Positions 33,206-44,657 of a stretch of DNA of 64,000 nucleotides are shown here, in pieces. Position numbers and translations under genes: made by a program. The stretch lies in assembly GCA_002104985.1 (NCBI GenBank), contig MCGO01000072.1, positions 62,001-126,000 of the forward strand, in the 5' to 3' direction. Source of the stretch: Rhizoclosmatium globosum (taxonomy: Eukaryota > Chytridiomycota > Chytridiomycetes > Chytridiales > Chytriomycetaceae). Each line of letters begins with the position of its first letter. The stretch's first letter is position 1. Under the pieces are notes generated by a model. The model was given only the letters and a program-made list of their open reading frames with translations. It did not search any database and was not told the origin of the DNA.

Positions 33206-34765
33206 TTATAAAATAGTGCAATCTTTAGACTCTTTCTTTGCAAACTTCTTTTGAGCCTTGACGATATTGTGGCAGTGGTCAAACGCAAAGTCAGAGTAAT
33301 GGTAATCAACAGATGGATCAAAGTCAATGACATATTGATCCGGTTTCACATTCTTGAGCAAGTTGTTTTCGTCTCGGAGTTTGTTGCGTGGGAGGCCAGT
33401 TGTTGGGTTCAGTGGGAAGTGAGTCTGTGTGTTTCAATTGACATTAGTTGAGAGCACATTCAAGGGGATTTCTTTCTGTACGCTCCGTGAAGAAATGCTT
33501 CTATCGCTTCGCAACAGAATGTTCGCTACGCTCACTCATTCACTTGGATTTGCCTGAAGCTAACGAGCTGCATTCGATTCACGAAAGAATGTTCGCTGTA
33601 CTCACTCATTCACTTGGATTTGCCTGAGGTAAGGCTCATGCACTCGCTTCGCAACAGAATGTTCGCTACGCTCACTAAGTCCTAATTCACTAATTCACTT
33701 GGATTTGCCTGAAGATAACGAGCTGCGCTCGTGCATTCGCTTCGCGAAAGAATGTTCGCTACGCTCACTAAGTCCTAATTCACTAATTCACTTGGATTTG
33801 CCTGAAGATAACGAGCTGCGCTCGTGCATTCGCTTCGCGAAAGAATGTTCGCTACGCTCACTAAGTCCTAATTCACTAATTCACTTGGATTTGCCTGAAG
33901 ATAACGAGCTGCGCTCGTGCATTCGCTTCGCGAAAGAATGTTCGCTACGCTCACTAATTTACTGGCGCTCACTCACAGTTCCACACGCTCACAGTTCCAT
34001 ACACTCCACATTTCCACACACTCGCAATGGTCTCACCTTAACAAATTGATCAAATTTAGCCTCATCAAACTTTGTTTCGACTTGATCAAATGCATCAAAG
34101 ACCTTGTGATATTGAGCATAGACGGATTCGACGATGCGGACATCGATCCAATAAGCATTACCACAAGCATCGTCACTTCCTTTCACATTGGGTAGGTGAT
34201 TAGCCGGACCAATGAGTTTCGTAGTGAACTGGGTGGCGAGGGTGGGGACATAGTTTGTGCTTGTGAACCAGCGAATGTCGCGGTAGTTGTTGAATTCTGC
34301 AGACAGAAACTGGATGTCTTCGTACTTGATGTTTTCGTTGTCAAACAACTTTGAGCACTCTTCGTTGAGTTCTCTTGTTGCGGAGTGTTTAAAGTCCGGG
34401 GTGGCATCACTGAGCAAGTCCTCGTTCGCATCAAAGAAGCCGCCTGGAGTCGCCAGACAGCCCTTGTACTGGAACGAGGCCATGTCGAGTACATTCGAAG
34501 CACAGGTGTTTGAACGAGACTTGTCGTGTGGACAGCGGAAGATCATGAGCACGTGCGACTGCGACGGCGAGAACACGATCATGTCAGAAGCGATCGTAAA
34601 GTACTTTGTCGAGGATGTGTCGCTTAACGTGGCGGTCGAGTTGGTTACCATCTTGAGATCAGGTGTAAAGTAGAAGAACTTGGCATTCAACTGTCCGCGG
34701 TTCTTGATCGAAGTAGCGTGAACGAGTGCTTTCTGCCGGACTGCGGACACGATGGCGGCGTTCAT
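33206..34765 (-). CDS. Nudix hydrolase
   Basis: Exons 34765-34037 and 33424-33206 encode 315 aa. The Nudix box is recognisable with a longer insert: GGFFDANEDLL...SATRELNEECSKL, with the catalytic REL.EE core. The preceding strand is SHVLMIFRCPH and the following strands include YWIDVRIVESVYAQYHK. Exon 2 adds HFPLNPTTGLPRNK and a Lys-rich end (AQKKFAKKESKD). Nudix enzymes cleave nucleoside diphosphates linked to another group; the substrate is not predictable. Further in-frame ATGs at 34804 and 34874 could extend the N-terminus, for example with MKLKLKLKKES. The single intron (612 nt) is the longest in the window and is filled with a 93-bp minisatellite. Confidence 0.82.
33480..33960 (-). repeat. 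93-bp minisatellite inside the Nudix intron
   Basis: About three near-perfect 93-bp units (roughly 33685-33955) and two or three degenerate units before them fill intron 33425-34036. Read on the gene strand, each unit holds GTGAGCGTAGCGAACATTCT, then TTTCGCGAAGCGAATGCACG and GAGCGCAGCTCGTTATCTTC. The core words are the same as in the PSMG2 and JMJD7 introns. 93 is a multiple of three, so an antisense open frame repeats 31 residues; I consider that frame accidental. Confidence 0.85.
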
Positions 34766-34989
34766 TGTTCGGCTCTCTTTTTTGAGTTTCAGTTTCAGTT
34801 TCATTGTTGCTTTTTCATTGGTGCGGACACATAAGGTGCCTCCCACCCAGCCAGCCACCTTGTAGATGTACATTTTAAACTTGGAAATGCTGTATCGCAC
34901 AACACATCCATCATATGGTCACTTTAAATTGCTCTCTTGTTCCCTCCCTATGACAATTAGATACACTGTCGTCATCTTTCGTTTCATTC

Positions 34990-35217
34990 ATGGCAGAGAT
35001 CAATGTTCAACTCACCGATTTTCTTATAGATTATCTGTCTCAAGCAGAGATGGAGTACAGGAAAAAACAAGTTGTCACTTTGCTTATTGAATGTTTGGGG
35101 CAAAACTGGATTCTTCATTGCCTTTCAAACTTGAACGACAGAGCAAGTTGGACGACGGAGTACGATTTTGTGATATTAATGGAATCCACGCAACGATGGT
35201 GTACTGATCTGAGATAA
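34990..35217 (+). CDS. Hypothetical small protein
   Basis: An ATG-initiated 75-aa frame, MAEINVQLTDFLIDYLSQAE..., with an alpha-helical, mixed-charge start (YRKKQVVTLLIECLG) and no recognised domain. It sits in the divergent space between the Nudix and AGMO genes. It could be a small gene, the first exon of a longer one or a chance frame. Confidence 0.3.
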   Translation: MAEINVQLTDFLIDYLSQAEMEYRKKQVVTLLIECLGQNWILHCLSNLNDRASWTTEYDFVILMESTQRWCTDLR

Positions 35218-35425
35218 ATTCTCTCGTTTTTCACCTTTGTAATAACTTTTCAATTTAAGAGCTTGAATTGTTACGACGGTGTACGTTTTCAAAGGTTTTA
35301 AACCTTTCGTTTATCCTGATTAATCTGTACTTAATGTTGATACAAGGCGGGTAATAAGTTTTTCCGCCTCTCGTTTTTTAACGAAACATCCCGCTTCTGA
35401 ATTATTCCGCAAGAACCTTTCCATA

Positions 35426-37208
35426 ATGGCCTCATCTGCGTTCAATGACACTACTGCAACATCAGTCGTTGCCGGTACACTCTATTCCTACACCACCAAC
35501 CTTTCTTGAAGACTTCGCTCATTCAACAAATCCCACCAGACACCCTCAGAATGTTCTATATTGTTGATCCATTTGAAACAAGCTACAAATCTCTTACCGA
35601 CGTCCCCAACTTTGTTGCAAAAGCTCAACCCATCTTCATTGCTTTCTTGTTCCTAGAAGTAGCCGCCGTTCTTCTAATTCACTTACATGCCAAGCTGTCC
35701 GCCACCAAGTCAAAAAGACGTCTCCCGCAGTTTCCGCGATTGAATGATATGATTGGTTCAATTGGAGCAGGGGTTCTCCAACAAACATCTGGCTTGTTGT
35801 TGAAAGAGTTTCAAATCACACTTTACGTTTGGTTGTACAACCATATTTGCCTTGTTCGATTTGACGAGCAGTGGGATCTTGTTGTTTGGGTATTGGCGTT
35901 TTTGGGTGTCGACCTGGCTTATTACTGGGCTCACCGTGGAGCACACGAATTAAACATTGGATGGGCGGGTCACGTCAGTTGAGTATTCCTCCTCTCCCCC
36001 ACCCATACCTATTCCACGTATCTCACTCACCCCTTCAAAACCCTCACCACACAGCACACCACAACAGTCAAGACTACAACCTCTCCACAGCCCTCCGCCA
36101 ATCCACAATCCAAGTCTTCTTCACAACCTTCTTCTACCTCCCCCTCGCCCTCATCATCCCACCCCCAGCCTTCGCCCTCCACAACATGCTCAACCTCCTC
36201 TTCCAGTTCTGGATCCACACAGAAGTCATACCCCCGCTCGGGCCCCTCGAATACATCATCAACACGCCAAGCTCCCACCGCGTGCATCACGGCCGAAACC
36301 CCTTCTGCATCGACAAAAACTACGCAGGCGTGCTGATTATCTGGGATATCCTGTTTGGAACGTATCAGCAGGAGAAGGTGGACGTTGAACCGGTGTTGTA
36401 TGGCGTTACACATAACATTAACACGTTTAATCCAATTACGATTCAATTGCATCACCTCAAGTATGTTTTGACGGCTGCGGGGACGGCGAAGGGGCCGGTG
36501 GAGGCTTTTAATCGGGTGTTTATGGGGCCCGGGTGGACGCCTGAGCGGCCAGAGTTAAGGCTTGGGGATCCGAATGATATTCCAAGGGTTCCGAATTTGA
36601 TTCAGGATCCAGATGCGGATATTGGGTATTTCAATCCTGATTTGTTTGGGTTTAGTGCAGAGAAGGATCCCGTTGGTGCTGCGATTGTGACGGCGTACGT
36701 TTTGTTGAATTTCGTGGCGGTTGTGGTGTTTCAGATGGGTGTTCAGATGCAGAAGGAGGTGTTGGGGTGGCAAGGTATTGCGGTTGCGGTTGGGGTTTGT
36801 GTTTTGGTTTTGAGTGGGATTGGGGAGTTGTTGGATGGAGAGATGGAGAAGGAACGGGTTTTGGTGTTTGCTGTTGGACAGAGTGTTTGGTATTTGGTTG
36901 CTTGGCCTGTGCTCGTTTCGTATTTTGATGGATTTGGGGTTTTGGGGGATGGATTTTTGAGTGCGTTGGTTCGGTTTTATGTGCCGGTTACGTTGTGCGC
37001 TTTGTTTTGGGCTGCAGTATATCTCAAGGACCCTGAGTTTGGAAGTGCGATGGCGATTTCGAAGGAGGGAAAAGAAGGTGAACATTGGATATGGGAGCCT
37101 TCGAACTGGATTGCATACTGTAGATTGGAATATGTTTGCTTTGCTGGAGCGATTTTGACTGGAAGTTGGATTTGGACACTGTTGGGTCTCATGATTATCT
37201 ACGCTTGA
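35426..37208 (+). CDS. AGMO: Alkylglycerol monooxygenase-like membrane oxygenase
   Basis: Exons 35426-35474, 35540-35977 and 36055-37208 give 546 aa. The fatty-acid-hydroxylase histidine boxes are all present: AHRGAHE, HVTHHNSQDYN, the His in FWIHTEV, and SSHRVHHGRN. Surrounding text (NLSTALRQS, CIDKNYAGVLIIWD, FGTYQQE) is typical of AGMO, the tetrahydrobiopterin-dependent diiron enzyme that cleaves ether lipids in the ER. The phase rule forced both the first acceptor (CCACCAG) and the donor that yields HVTHHN. After the usual AGMO end the protein continues for about 200 residues with several hydrophobic helices (AAIVTAYVLLNFVAVVVF, GIAVAVGVCVLVLSGIG), making it longer than the roughly 445-aa animal enzyme. 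Confidence 0.9.
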
Positions 37209-37324
37209 AAGAAATAAAATAGAAACCTCATACATTTTATGAATGGATATTGTAGCAAAACGTTTCATAGAGAACCAAGAGGGCTACTTCGATCTGTGCT
37301 GAATTTATTGGTTTCACCAAGAAC

Positions 37325-38804
37325 TCACTTTGCAAGAACAAAGTTATCCCGATGAATCACACAGTCAGAATCCACATATCCAAGCACAACATGAATCTCG
37401 TAACTCTTGCACCCCTTAATCCTCGCAATTTCACTGGACCCATAATTGACCAACCCTTTCCCAATTTCCTCTATTCTAGTTTCCTTCTTCCCGTCTCCAA
37501 CGTCCACCTCCCTCTTCCAAACCACCTTGACAGTCTGATCGCCCCCAAACACACCCTCCACATCAACAATACCCGCCGCAAACAGACTCGTCTTTTTTCT
37601 CAACGCGTTTGCAGCACCTTCATCCACGTAGACACACCCCCTGTCCGCGAGTCCATGCAGAATCCACCATTTTCTGTCAACCATTGGGTTCGGCTTCCTG
37701 ACAAAGAGAGTTCCGACACTTGGTTCGAATTTCGTGGATGGGCTGTCGTGGTGGTGTGCTGCCATTTCGTCGAGGATTGTGAGCATGCGTTTTGGGTCGC
37801 TTCCGATTGTGATTATTGTGGAGCAGCCGGCGGCTGTTGCGAGTTCGGCGGCGATTAGTTTTGTCACCATTCCGCCTGTTCCGAGGGAGGAGCCTGGAGA
37901 GGAGACTTGGACTGTGTTGAACTTGGATTCAGTTTCCATGTGTTTGTGTGATTGTGGGAATGTTACCTTTCAAACTCGCAATGTCTTCGACAAGTCGCAC
38001 AGCTTTTGCATCAGGATTTGTACGTGGATTGTCCGTGTATAAACATTCTACATCTGTGCACAGGAACAGGTAGTCTGCATTCACCATTCCGGCTGTGATG
38101 GCACTCAGTGTGTCATTGTCACCGAATCGAATTTCAGAGTTGGAAACTGTATCGTTCTCGTTCACGATAGGAACAGTATTGAAGTTGAGAAGTTCTTTGA
38201 AAGTGTTACAGGCGTTCAAGTATTGGGATCGCTGTTTGATTTGGCAGCATGAGTCAGCCGTGCCTGACACACAAACGAACTCACTTCAGCAAGAGTATCC
38301 TTTGTTAACAGAACCTGAGCAATAGGAATATCAAGCTGTCCAAACAAATCATCGTAAAGGGCCATCAAGCGACCCTGTCCCACAGCAGCAACAGCCTTTC
38401 AAAGCAAGCCATCGAATCAGTCGAACCTCCTCCAAAAGCCCAAATAAAAGAACCTACTTGAACCTGCGAAAGAGTCTGGGGCCGCTTTGTCATATTGAGT
38501 CTCTTCAGTCCCATTCCAACAGCTCCACTTGAAACAATAATAACACGATGGCCCATGAGCCTCATTTCATGCACGGTTTCAATAAGCAGCGAAAGCGTGG
38601 ACATTTTGGGGAACAGCGTCTTTTCATTCACAATTGAACTGGTTCCAAGTCTGTTGTTTCACGGTTGACAGCTTCAGTTCGTAACTTCTTATCAATGAGT
38701 ACCTACTTGATCACGAGCGTCAGACCACTTCCTGGTGCCCGTGGGACAGCTGTTGGGACTACGCGCGGGTTCTTTGGCGCTGCTGCTCCGATGTGGGTGT
38801 CCAT
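37325..38804 (-). CDS. PRO1: Glutamate 5-kinase
   Basis: Exons 38804-38707, 38650-38458, 38395-38285, 38231-37967 and 37911-37325 encode 417 aa. The amino-acid-kinase fold shows [15 protein letters not shown], the glutamate site in [20 protein letters not shown], and [15 protein letters not shown]. The C-terminal PUA domain begins near GVFGGDQTV and ends [22 protein letters not shown]. The enzyme phosphorylates L-glutamate as the first step of proline synthesis and is feedback-inhibited by proline. Length fits yeast Pro1 (about 428 aa). The N-terminal residues before the kinase domain ([15 protein letters not shown]) are longer than in bacteria. Confidence 0.93.
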
Positions 38805-39078
38805 AGTCTGACTCCGTTTGTTAGATAAGGAAGATCGAAGGAAAAGATTGTGATTCACTCCATCTCCAACGACCCTCAGAAAACCAAATTGTCATTTATT
38901 GTTTTATTGTCAGTAAAATAAACTAAATAACTGTTATGTCAATTTCATTGCGAAAAGGTAATTCACAAGACCAGAGTCTGATCAGTTCCTTCAATTAACC
39001 CTACCACCCGAAATATCCTTTGCGCAACCATTAATCATACTCTGATGTGCTGTACTCAACTGTCCCACGACATACCCC

Positions 39079-39477
39079 TCAAATAACCGCATCCACCAGT
39101 CCAACTGATTCATCCACAACAACAAAAGACCCTTCCTCCTCCATGACCACAATCCAGTAAGTAGATTTCAGGTATCTGAAATTCGCAACGGTTGATTCAG
39201 TCTTTAACACGGTGTCCCCGTCAGTATAAGGATGAATTCGTGTGGTGTATGTTTGGGAAGTGTGCAGGCCCCAGAAGAGAGGAATACGGTCTGTGACAAC
39301 GTGGGTGATTTCGCCGGTTTCTGGGTTCGTGGTAGATTCAAATGTGTCGATTAACAAATGAACTTGTTTAAGTCTGGACATGTCGCTGAACCAGGATGCC
39401 ATTGCCTTTGTGAGATTGTTCAGGGACATACGGTCTCCGGATTTGTGCGGAGTTGATGTTGTGCGGATAGTGGGCAT
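39079..39477 (-). CDS. NTF2-like/SnoaL-fold small protein
   Basis: A single 132-aa exon. The pattern of one helix (LNNLTKAMASWFSDM) followed by alternating beta strands (QVHLLIDTFEST, VVTDRIPLFWGL, NFRYLKSTYWIVVMEEEGSFV) fits the NTF2-like cone fold, but no catalytic signature is visible. Its start is 119 bp from the divergent HAD phosphatase start. The function is unknown and the fold assignment is tentative. Confidence 0.55.
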   Translation of the reverse strand: MPTIRTTSTPHKSGDRMSLNNLTKAMASWFSDMSRLKQVHLLIDTFESTTNPETGEITHVVTDRIPLFWGLHTSQTYTTRIHPYTDGDTVLKTESTVANFRYLKSTYWIVVMEEEGSFVVVDESVGLVDAVI

Positions 39478-39596
39478 TGTTTCAGTTCTTGCAAATGTTA
39501 TTTACTGAGTGATCTGTGCTGTGGCTGACCACTCGCCAAAATGTAATGGGAATTAATAACTGAAAGTAAAAGTAGGCCCATAATTCTTACAGAAAA

Positions 39597-40802
39597 ATGC
39601 GACATTTTGGAATTGCATTTGATATTGATGGTGTGTTGATCAAGGGCAAGAAGGTCCTTCCTCAGGCTATTCGGGCTATGCAGCGCATCAAAGAGAATAA
39701 GGTACCATTTGTGTTAATGACGAATGGAGGTGGGACCACGGAAGCTGTGAGTATTTGCTTTGGATCTCAGCCTGAATCGTGTAGTTAGGAACTAACACGA
39801 TATGGTCTAGAACAAAGCAGCCGAACTCAGTGGGCTTCTTAAGACACAGATCACTCCGTCTCAGGTGAGTCTGTCATTCAAGAGCTGTGCAATTCACTGA
39901 CAGGAGTTGAAACGAAGATGATCCTCTCACACACTCCGATGGCTCCGCTCTCTGCAAACTATTCCAGCGATAAATCGGATGCTGTTCTTATTCTAGGTAT
40001 GGTTATTCAAGTCTTACGTTTGGATGCTTATCAACACGTGGACATTGGACAGGAAAGGCCAGCTGCAAAGAGGCAGCCTTGGCCTATGGCTTCAAACACC
40101 CAATTCTATCCGAAGAGATTCTTGCTACATGTGCTGATATTTGGCCGTTCCGCACACCCATCAAAGGATACGAACCTGTTTCATTGGATCGACGAATTGG
40201 TGCAATTCTCAGTTTCCACGATTCGCAGGATTGGGGACGAGACATTCAGATTGTTTGTGATTTAATTCGTGCAAATGGAGACTTGAGACGGATTGTCGGT
40301 GAGTATTCTGTGCCGTTTTGGGTTTGATGAGAACTGATTGAATTGGAAAGAACCCGAGCATCACACTCACAGACGGCGTCACCAACTCTGTCACCCGCAA
40401 CTGCCAGTTTACTTTTCCAACGGCGACTTTGTGTGGTCAAACAATCTTCCTCTCACGCGATTTGCTCAGGGTGGATTCCGTCATTCGTTGGAGAGCGTGT
40501 ATGAGCGGTTGAGTGGAAAGAAGCTGGAATATACAATGTATGGAAAGCCATACAAGTCGACGTATGACTTTGCCAAGTTGGCTATCGATACTCATGGGCA
40601 GGAGTTGTACCCTCAGGTGGAATCTCAGGGCAGACGGTATTTCGGGATTGGGGATAACCCTGAGAGTGATATCGAGGGTGCCAATAGGAATGGATGGACG
40701 AGTGTGTTGGTTAAAACCGGGGTTTACGAGGGAGGAGAGCATGAAGCCAAGATACTTGTAGAGGACGTAGAGGAAGCTGTTGATACCATATTGAAGTCCT
40801 AA
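39597..40802 (+). CDS. HAD-superfamily phosphatase, CECR5/YKR070W type
   Basis: Five exons (39597-39746, 39811-39864, 39918-39996, 40053-40298, 40351-40802) give 326 aa. HAD motif I is FDIDGVLIKG, with the nucleophile and acid Asp; motif II is FVLMTNGGG; motif IV is FGIGDNPESDIEGANRNGW. The cap region carries LSHTPMAPL and LPVYFSNGDFVWSNNLPLTRFAQGGFR, which are characteristic of the CECR5/TIGR01456 family, often mitochondrial. The start of exon 3 (ATGATC) was fixed by matching the conserved QxxLSHTPM block. Physiological substrates of this family are poorly defined. Confidence 0.85.
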
Positions 40803-40965
40803 TATTGCGCGCAAAAGTATTAAAAATCGAAAATCAATGGTGATGATATCAGATTTCAGTGATTCACTCAGATTGCATCAACCAACCAACGAAAAAAAGT
40901 CCAACCCAAAAAACCCTTCCCCAAACCCCCCTTCACCGTCACCCAACCCAAACCGAAGCATAAAA

Positions 40966-43278
40966 ATGTGTGGAATCTTTGGAGCCTTTGGCTTTGATGC
41001 GCGCGACGAAACATTCAGAGACCGGGCAATTGCACTGTCAAAACGGTAAGCTTATTACCCCGCTTTCTCAGCCTATTTGATCTCATGTTTCCTGCGCAGA
41101 ATCCGACACCGAGGCCCAGATTGGAGCGGAGTAAAGCAACACAAGAACAACATTCTTTGCCACGAAAGACTGGCCATTGTTGGTGTTGGTGCGTTATCTT
41201 GTTGTTATCTGTCACCTGTGCTATGCTAGGGACTGCTGTACCCTGCATATGCACTATACCCTACCTACTCCTGCTATCCTAAAGTGATCTTTCGCTAACA
41301 ATCGCTGGCAGACTCCGGAGCCCAGCCTTTGACCAACGAGGATGACTCAATCATTTTGGCTGCCAACGGTGAAATCTACAACCACGTCTCCCTCAGAAAG
41401 AGCCTCAAGAAGAAGCACGAATTCAAGACTCACTCTGACTGTGAAGTTATTCTGTACCTGGTGTGTAGTATTATTGCACGGATTCACATGGAGATTGATT
41501 TTATGTATTCAGTATGAGGAAATGGGAACTGACTTCATTACTCTCCTTGATGGAATGTTCTCTTTCATTCTGTATGATGCCAAGAAGGATCTTTACATCG
41601 CTGCCAGAGACCCTATCGGTGTCACCACTCTCTACCAGGGATGGCGATACTCTGACAACTCTGTGAGTCAACATCTTTTTTGCTTATCGATAATGCTCGT
41701 TACTGACAAAACGTGGTTGTTCAGACTTGGTTCGCTTCCGAAATGAAGTCTCTTCACGATGAATGCGACCGTGTCATTGCTTTCCCTCCAGGACACTTCT
41801 ACTCCTCTGCAACTGGCGAGACTACAAGATACTACAACCCAACATGGTTCCAGCACCCTGCAAAGCAGTTCCCAGCTGCGGACCGTCCAGCTCCAAAGCA
41901 GTCCTTGAAGGAGGAGCTTGAAATGTACGGAAACTTGAGAACTACTCTTGAAGCTAGTGTCAAGAAGCGATTGATGTCTGATGTGCCTTTCGGAGTCTTG
42001 CTCTCTGGAGGATTGGATTCTTCCTTGATTTCCTCCATTGCTATGAGAATTATGAACGAGGAGAACAAGTCTTCTGATGACGACGATGTGAAATGTGAGT
42101 TTTAAGGATATTCTTTCAGGTTTCCGTCGATTCTTACGCATTAGATTACAGCCATTATGTCTCAAGCCTCAGCTTGGCCACGTCTCCACTCTTTCTCTAT
42201 TGGTCTCAAGGGATCTCCAGATCTTGCTGCCGCCCGCCGCGCTGCCGACTTCTTGAAAACCGTTCACCACGAGTACACTTTCACAGTTCAAGAAGGTCTT
42301 GACTCAATCTCCGATGTCATCTACAACTTGGAAACCTACGATGTCACCACCGTCCGTGCCTCAACACCAATGTGGCTCCTCTCCCGTAAAATCAAGGCTA
42401 TGGGTGTCAAGATGGTTCTGTCTGGAGAAGGTGCTGACGAAGTCTACGCCGGATACCTCTACTTCCACGCCGCCCCAGACGCTCAATCCCTCCACCACGA
42501 AACCATCTCCCGTATTCAGAACCTCCACACCTCAGACTGTCTCCGTGCCAACAAGTCAACCATGGCATGGGGTCTCGAAGCCCGTGTTCCATTCCTCGAC
42601 AAGGCCTTCCTCGACGTTTCCATGCTCCAAGTCCCACCTGAGCGAAAACTCTCCGGCGCAAAGTCTCCATACGGCCAAAAGATGGAGAAACACGTTGTCC
42701 GCATGGCGTTTGACGTGCACAAGATCCGTGAACTCCAAAAGAAGGCTGGAGTTACAAAACCATCTGATTTGTCCAACCCCGCCTACTTTGTCCACGACAC
42801 TGTGTTGCCATACCTCCCTGACGAGATCCTCTGGCGTCAGAAGGAGCAGTTCTCGGACGGTGTAGGATACTCGTGGATCGATGGGCTTAAGGACAATGCG
42901 GAGAAGGTTGTCTCTGACCAAGAGTTTGAGCGTGTCAAGAGTGGATGGATGTACAAGGAGGACGCACCAACAACAAAGGAAGGTGTTTGGTACAGACGTG
43001 CCTTTGAAAAGTTGTTCCCACAGAGAGCGTGCTTGGAGAGTGTTGTGCGATGGATTCCGAGAAAGGATTGGGGATGTCCTGAGGATCCTTCTGGACGTGC
43101 TCAGAAAGCGCATAACGCTGCTTATGAGAAGGGCGCTGAGGCTGAGGCTGCTGTTGAGGAGAGTGCTCCTTCTGCTGCTGCCCCTGCCGCCCCAGCCGCT
43201 GCTGCTGGTGGTAAGAAAAAGAAGAACAAGAACAAGGGAGGTGACTCTGAGCAGGCTTCTAAGAAGGCCAAGGTTTGA
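40966..43278 (+). CDS. ASN1: Asparagine synthetase (glutamine-hydrolysing)
   Basis: Six exons (40966-41045, 41100-41188, 41312-41460, 41513-41662, 41725-42094, 42152-43278) encode 654 aa. The N-terminal Ntn glutaminase starts MCGIFG, so Cys2 is the nucleophile once Met1 is removed; RHRGPDWSG and NGEIYNH complete the active site. The synthetase domain has the ATP PP-loop SGGLDSSL and [12 protein letters not shown]. The end of the enzyme proper is VRWIPRKDW. The final 55 or so residues are an Ala/Pro then Lys-rich tail ([12 protein letters not shown]...KKAKV) not found in most homologues. The enzyme makes Asn from Asp with Gln as ammonia donor. Confidence 0.95.
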
Positions 43279-43622
43279 AATGCTACTCGTTGGGTGTTGA
43301 TAATGATGAACTTACAATCAAGACGATCTTAAATAAAAGATTCTTTGTTTATTGACGACAGACATCACCGCTTTCTTGCAATATGATAACTAAAAATCAT
43401 CTTCATCTGGATTCGGACATCGTTAAATATGTTATGTTGTTATCTTGACACAAATCCCTCTTTCAGAATTTCAAACCATCTCTGTGACTGACACGTTCAT
43501 GAGATCAACTCGCAACTTCTGTTTCATGAGTTAAGAAAAAATAGACAATGCAACGAATTATGTAATTGAATGAACGTTTATTCAAATATCAGGGAAATAC
43601 AATATCACAATCATGAGTCAAT

Positions 43623-44657
43623 TTAAAGCTCGTCCTTTTTGATAGCTGAAGGAGGGTACTCTTCTGGCTTTCCCTTCACAGCCAAGAAACGTCCCTTCTC
43701 TCTTGGGAAGATGACAGCGTCCTGATCCCAAGGCCAACCACCAAACTGAGTTCTGCGATAATCACTGAAAGCCTTAGCGATTTCTTCCTGGGTATTCATG
43801 ACAAATGGACCGTGCTGAACGACTGGTTCATCAATTGGCTTTCCCTGAAGAACCAAAATCTCCAAGTCCTTTTCAGTTCCCGTGTTGTTGAGCTGAACTT
43901 CCGGTGCGACGCGTTGGCCCTTGAATTCCACGACACTGAGCTCTGGAACCTTTTCTTGATCAATGACGAGTCCGCTTCCTTCCACCAAGAAAATGCTTCG
44001 TGTTGAGCCTTCCGCGGATTTTGGGAGAGTGATCTTTCCGCCTGGCTTGATGAGCATGTGCCAGACGTTCACATCGTTCGCTGGGTCCTTTGCCCAACTG
44101 TCGCGAATAGGAGGTAAAGCTGTCTTTCCGTGTAATGTTCCGGCAAGGACAGTCACGTTCGCCTTTCCATCTGGAGTATTGAAGCGGGTAATGTTTTCGT
44201 TCCAGTGCATCAGTTGGTTTGGCTCGACCATCTTGTTCTTTGCTGGAAGGTTGAGCCAGAGCTGGAACCATCTGACTGGGTTATCGCCCTTTTCGTTGAG
44301 GAGGGGCATGTTTTCGCCGTGGAGGATTCCAGAACCAGCTGTCATCCACTGAAGGTCTCCGTTTCCGTATCGACCGCCGCCGCCAAGTGAGTCTGTGTGA
44401 TCGATTGTTCCTTCAAGGGTACACGTGATGGTTTCAAAGCCTCTGTGTGGGTGTTGGGGGAAACCTGGGACCTTGCGGCCGTGGTACATTCTGTATGGCT
44501 GGTTTGCGTTCCAGTCGTTTCCGTTTCCGACCCGAGGAGCTTCCATCTTTGCGTTACCAGCTGGGTAGACGTCCTTGTGGTACACAGCAAAGAGGAACGG
44601 GTTCTGTGTGGGCATTGGTGTGGCCACGTTGATTGGCTTGATGGTGAAGCGAGACAT
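43623..44657 (-). CDS. Pirin paralogue 2 (cupin)
   Basis: An intronless gene of 344 aa, the closest relative of pirin 1. It has the same start (MSRFTIKPI), HPHRGFET and HGE metal-site motifs (TAGSGILHGE), and C-terminal [19 protein letters not shown]. Bases around the cupin core are nearly identical to pirin 1 (for example the GATTTGTTC-free stretch around HTDSLGGGGRYGNGD), so the two probably arose by a fairly recent duplication or are kept alike by gene conversion. The upstream region has the paired TTCGAAAT motif. The gene is convergent with asparagine synthetase (344 bp between stop codons). Confidence 0.93.
   Translation of the reverse strand: MSRFTIKPINVATPMPTQNPFLFAVYHKDVYPAGNAKMEAPRVGNGNDWNANQPYRMYHGRKVPGFPQHPHRGFETITCTLEGTIDHTDSLGGGGRYGNGDLQWMTAGSGILHGENMPLLNEKGDNPVRWFQLWLNLPAKNKMVEPNQLMHWNENITRFNTPDGKANVTVLAGTLHGKTALPPIRDSWAKDPANDVNVWHMLIKPGGKITLPKSAEGSTRSIFLVEGSGLVIDQEKVPELSVVEFKGQRVAPEVQLNNTGTEKDLEILVLQGKPIDEPVVQHGPFVMNTQEEIAKAFSDYRRTQFGGWPWDQDAVIFPREKGRFLAVKGKPEEYPPSAIKKDEL

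Noticed and set aside
33480..33960. CRISPR-like array
   Set aside because: Units are contiguous with no unique spacers, lie in a eukaryotic intron and vary gradually, as minisatellites do.
33699..34049. Plus-strand frame with a 31-residue repeat (LPEDNELRSCIRFAKECS) as a repeat protein
   Set aside because: It lies antisense within a well-supported intron; the repeat exists because the DNA minisatellite period is 93 bp, a multiple of three.
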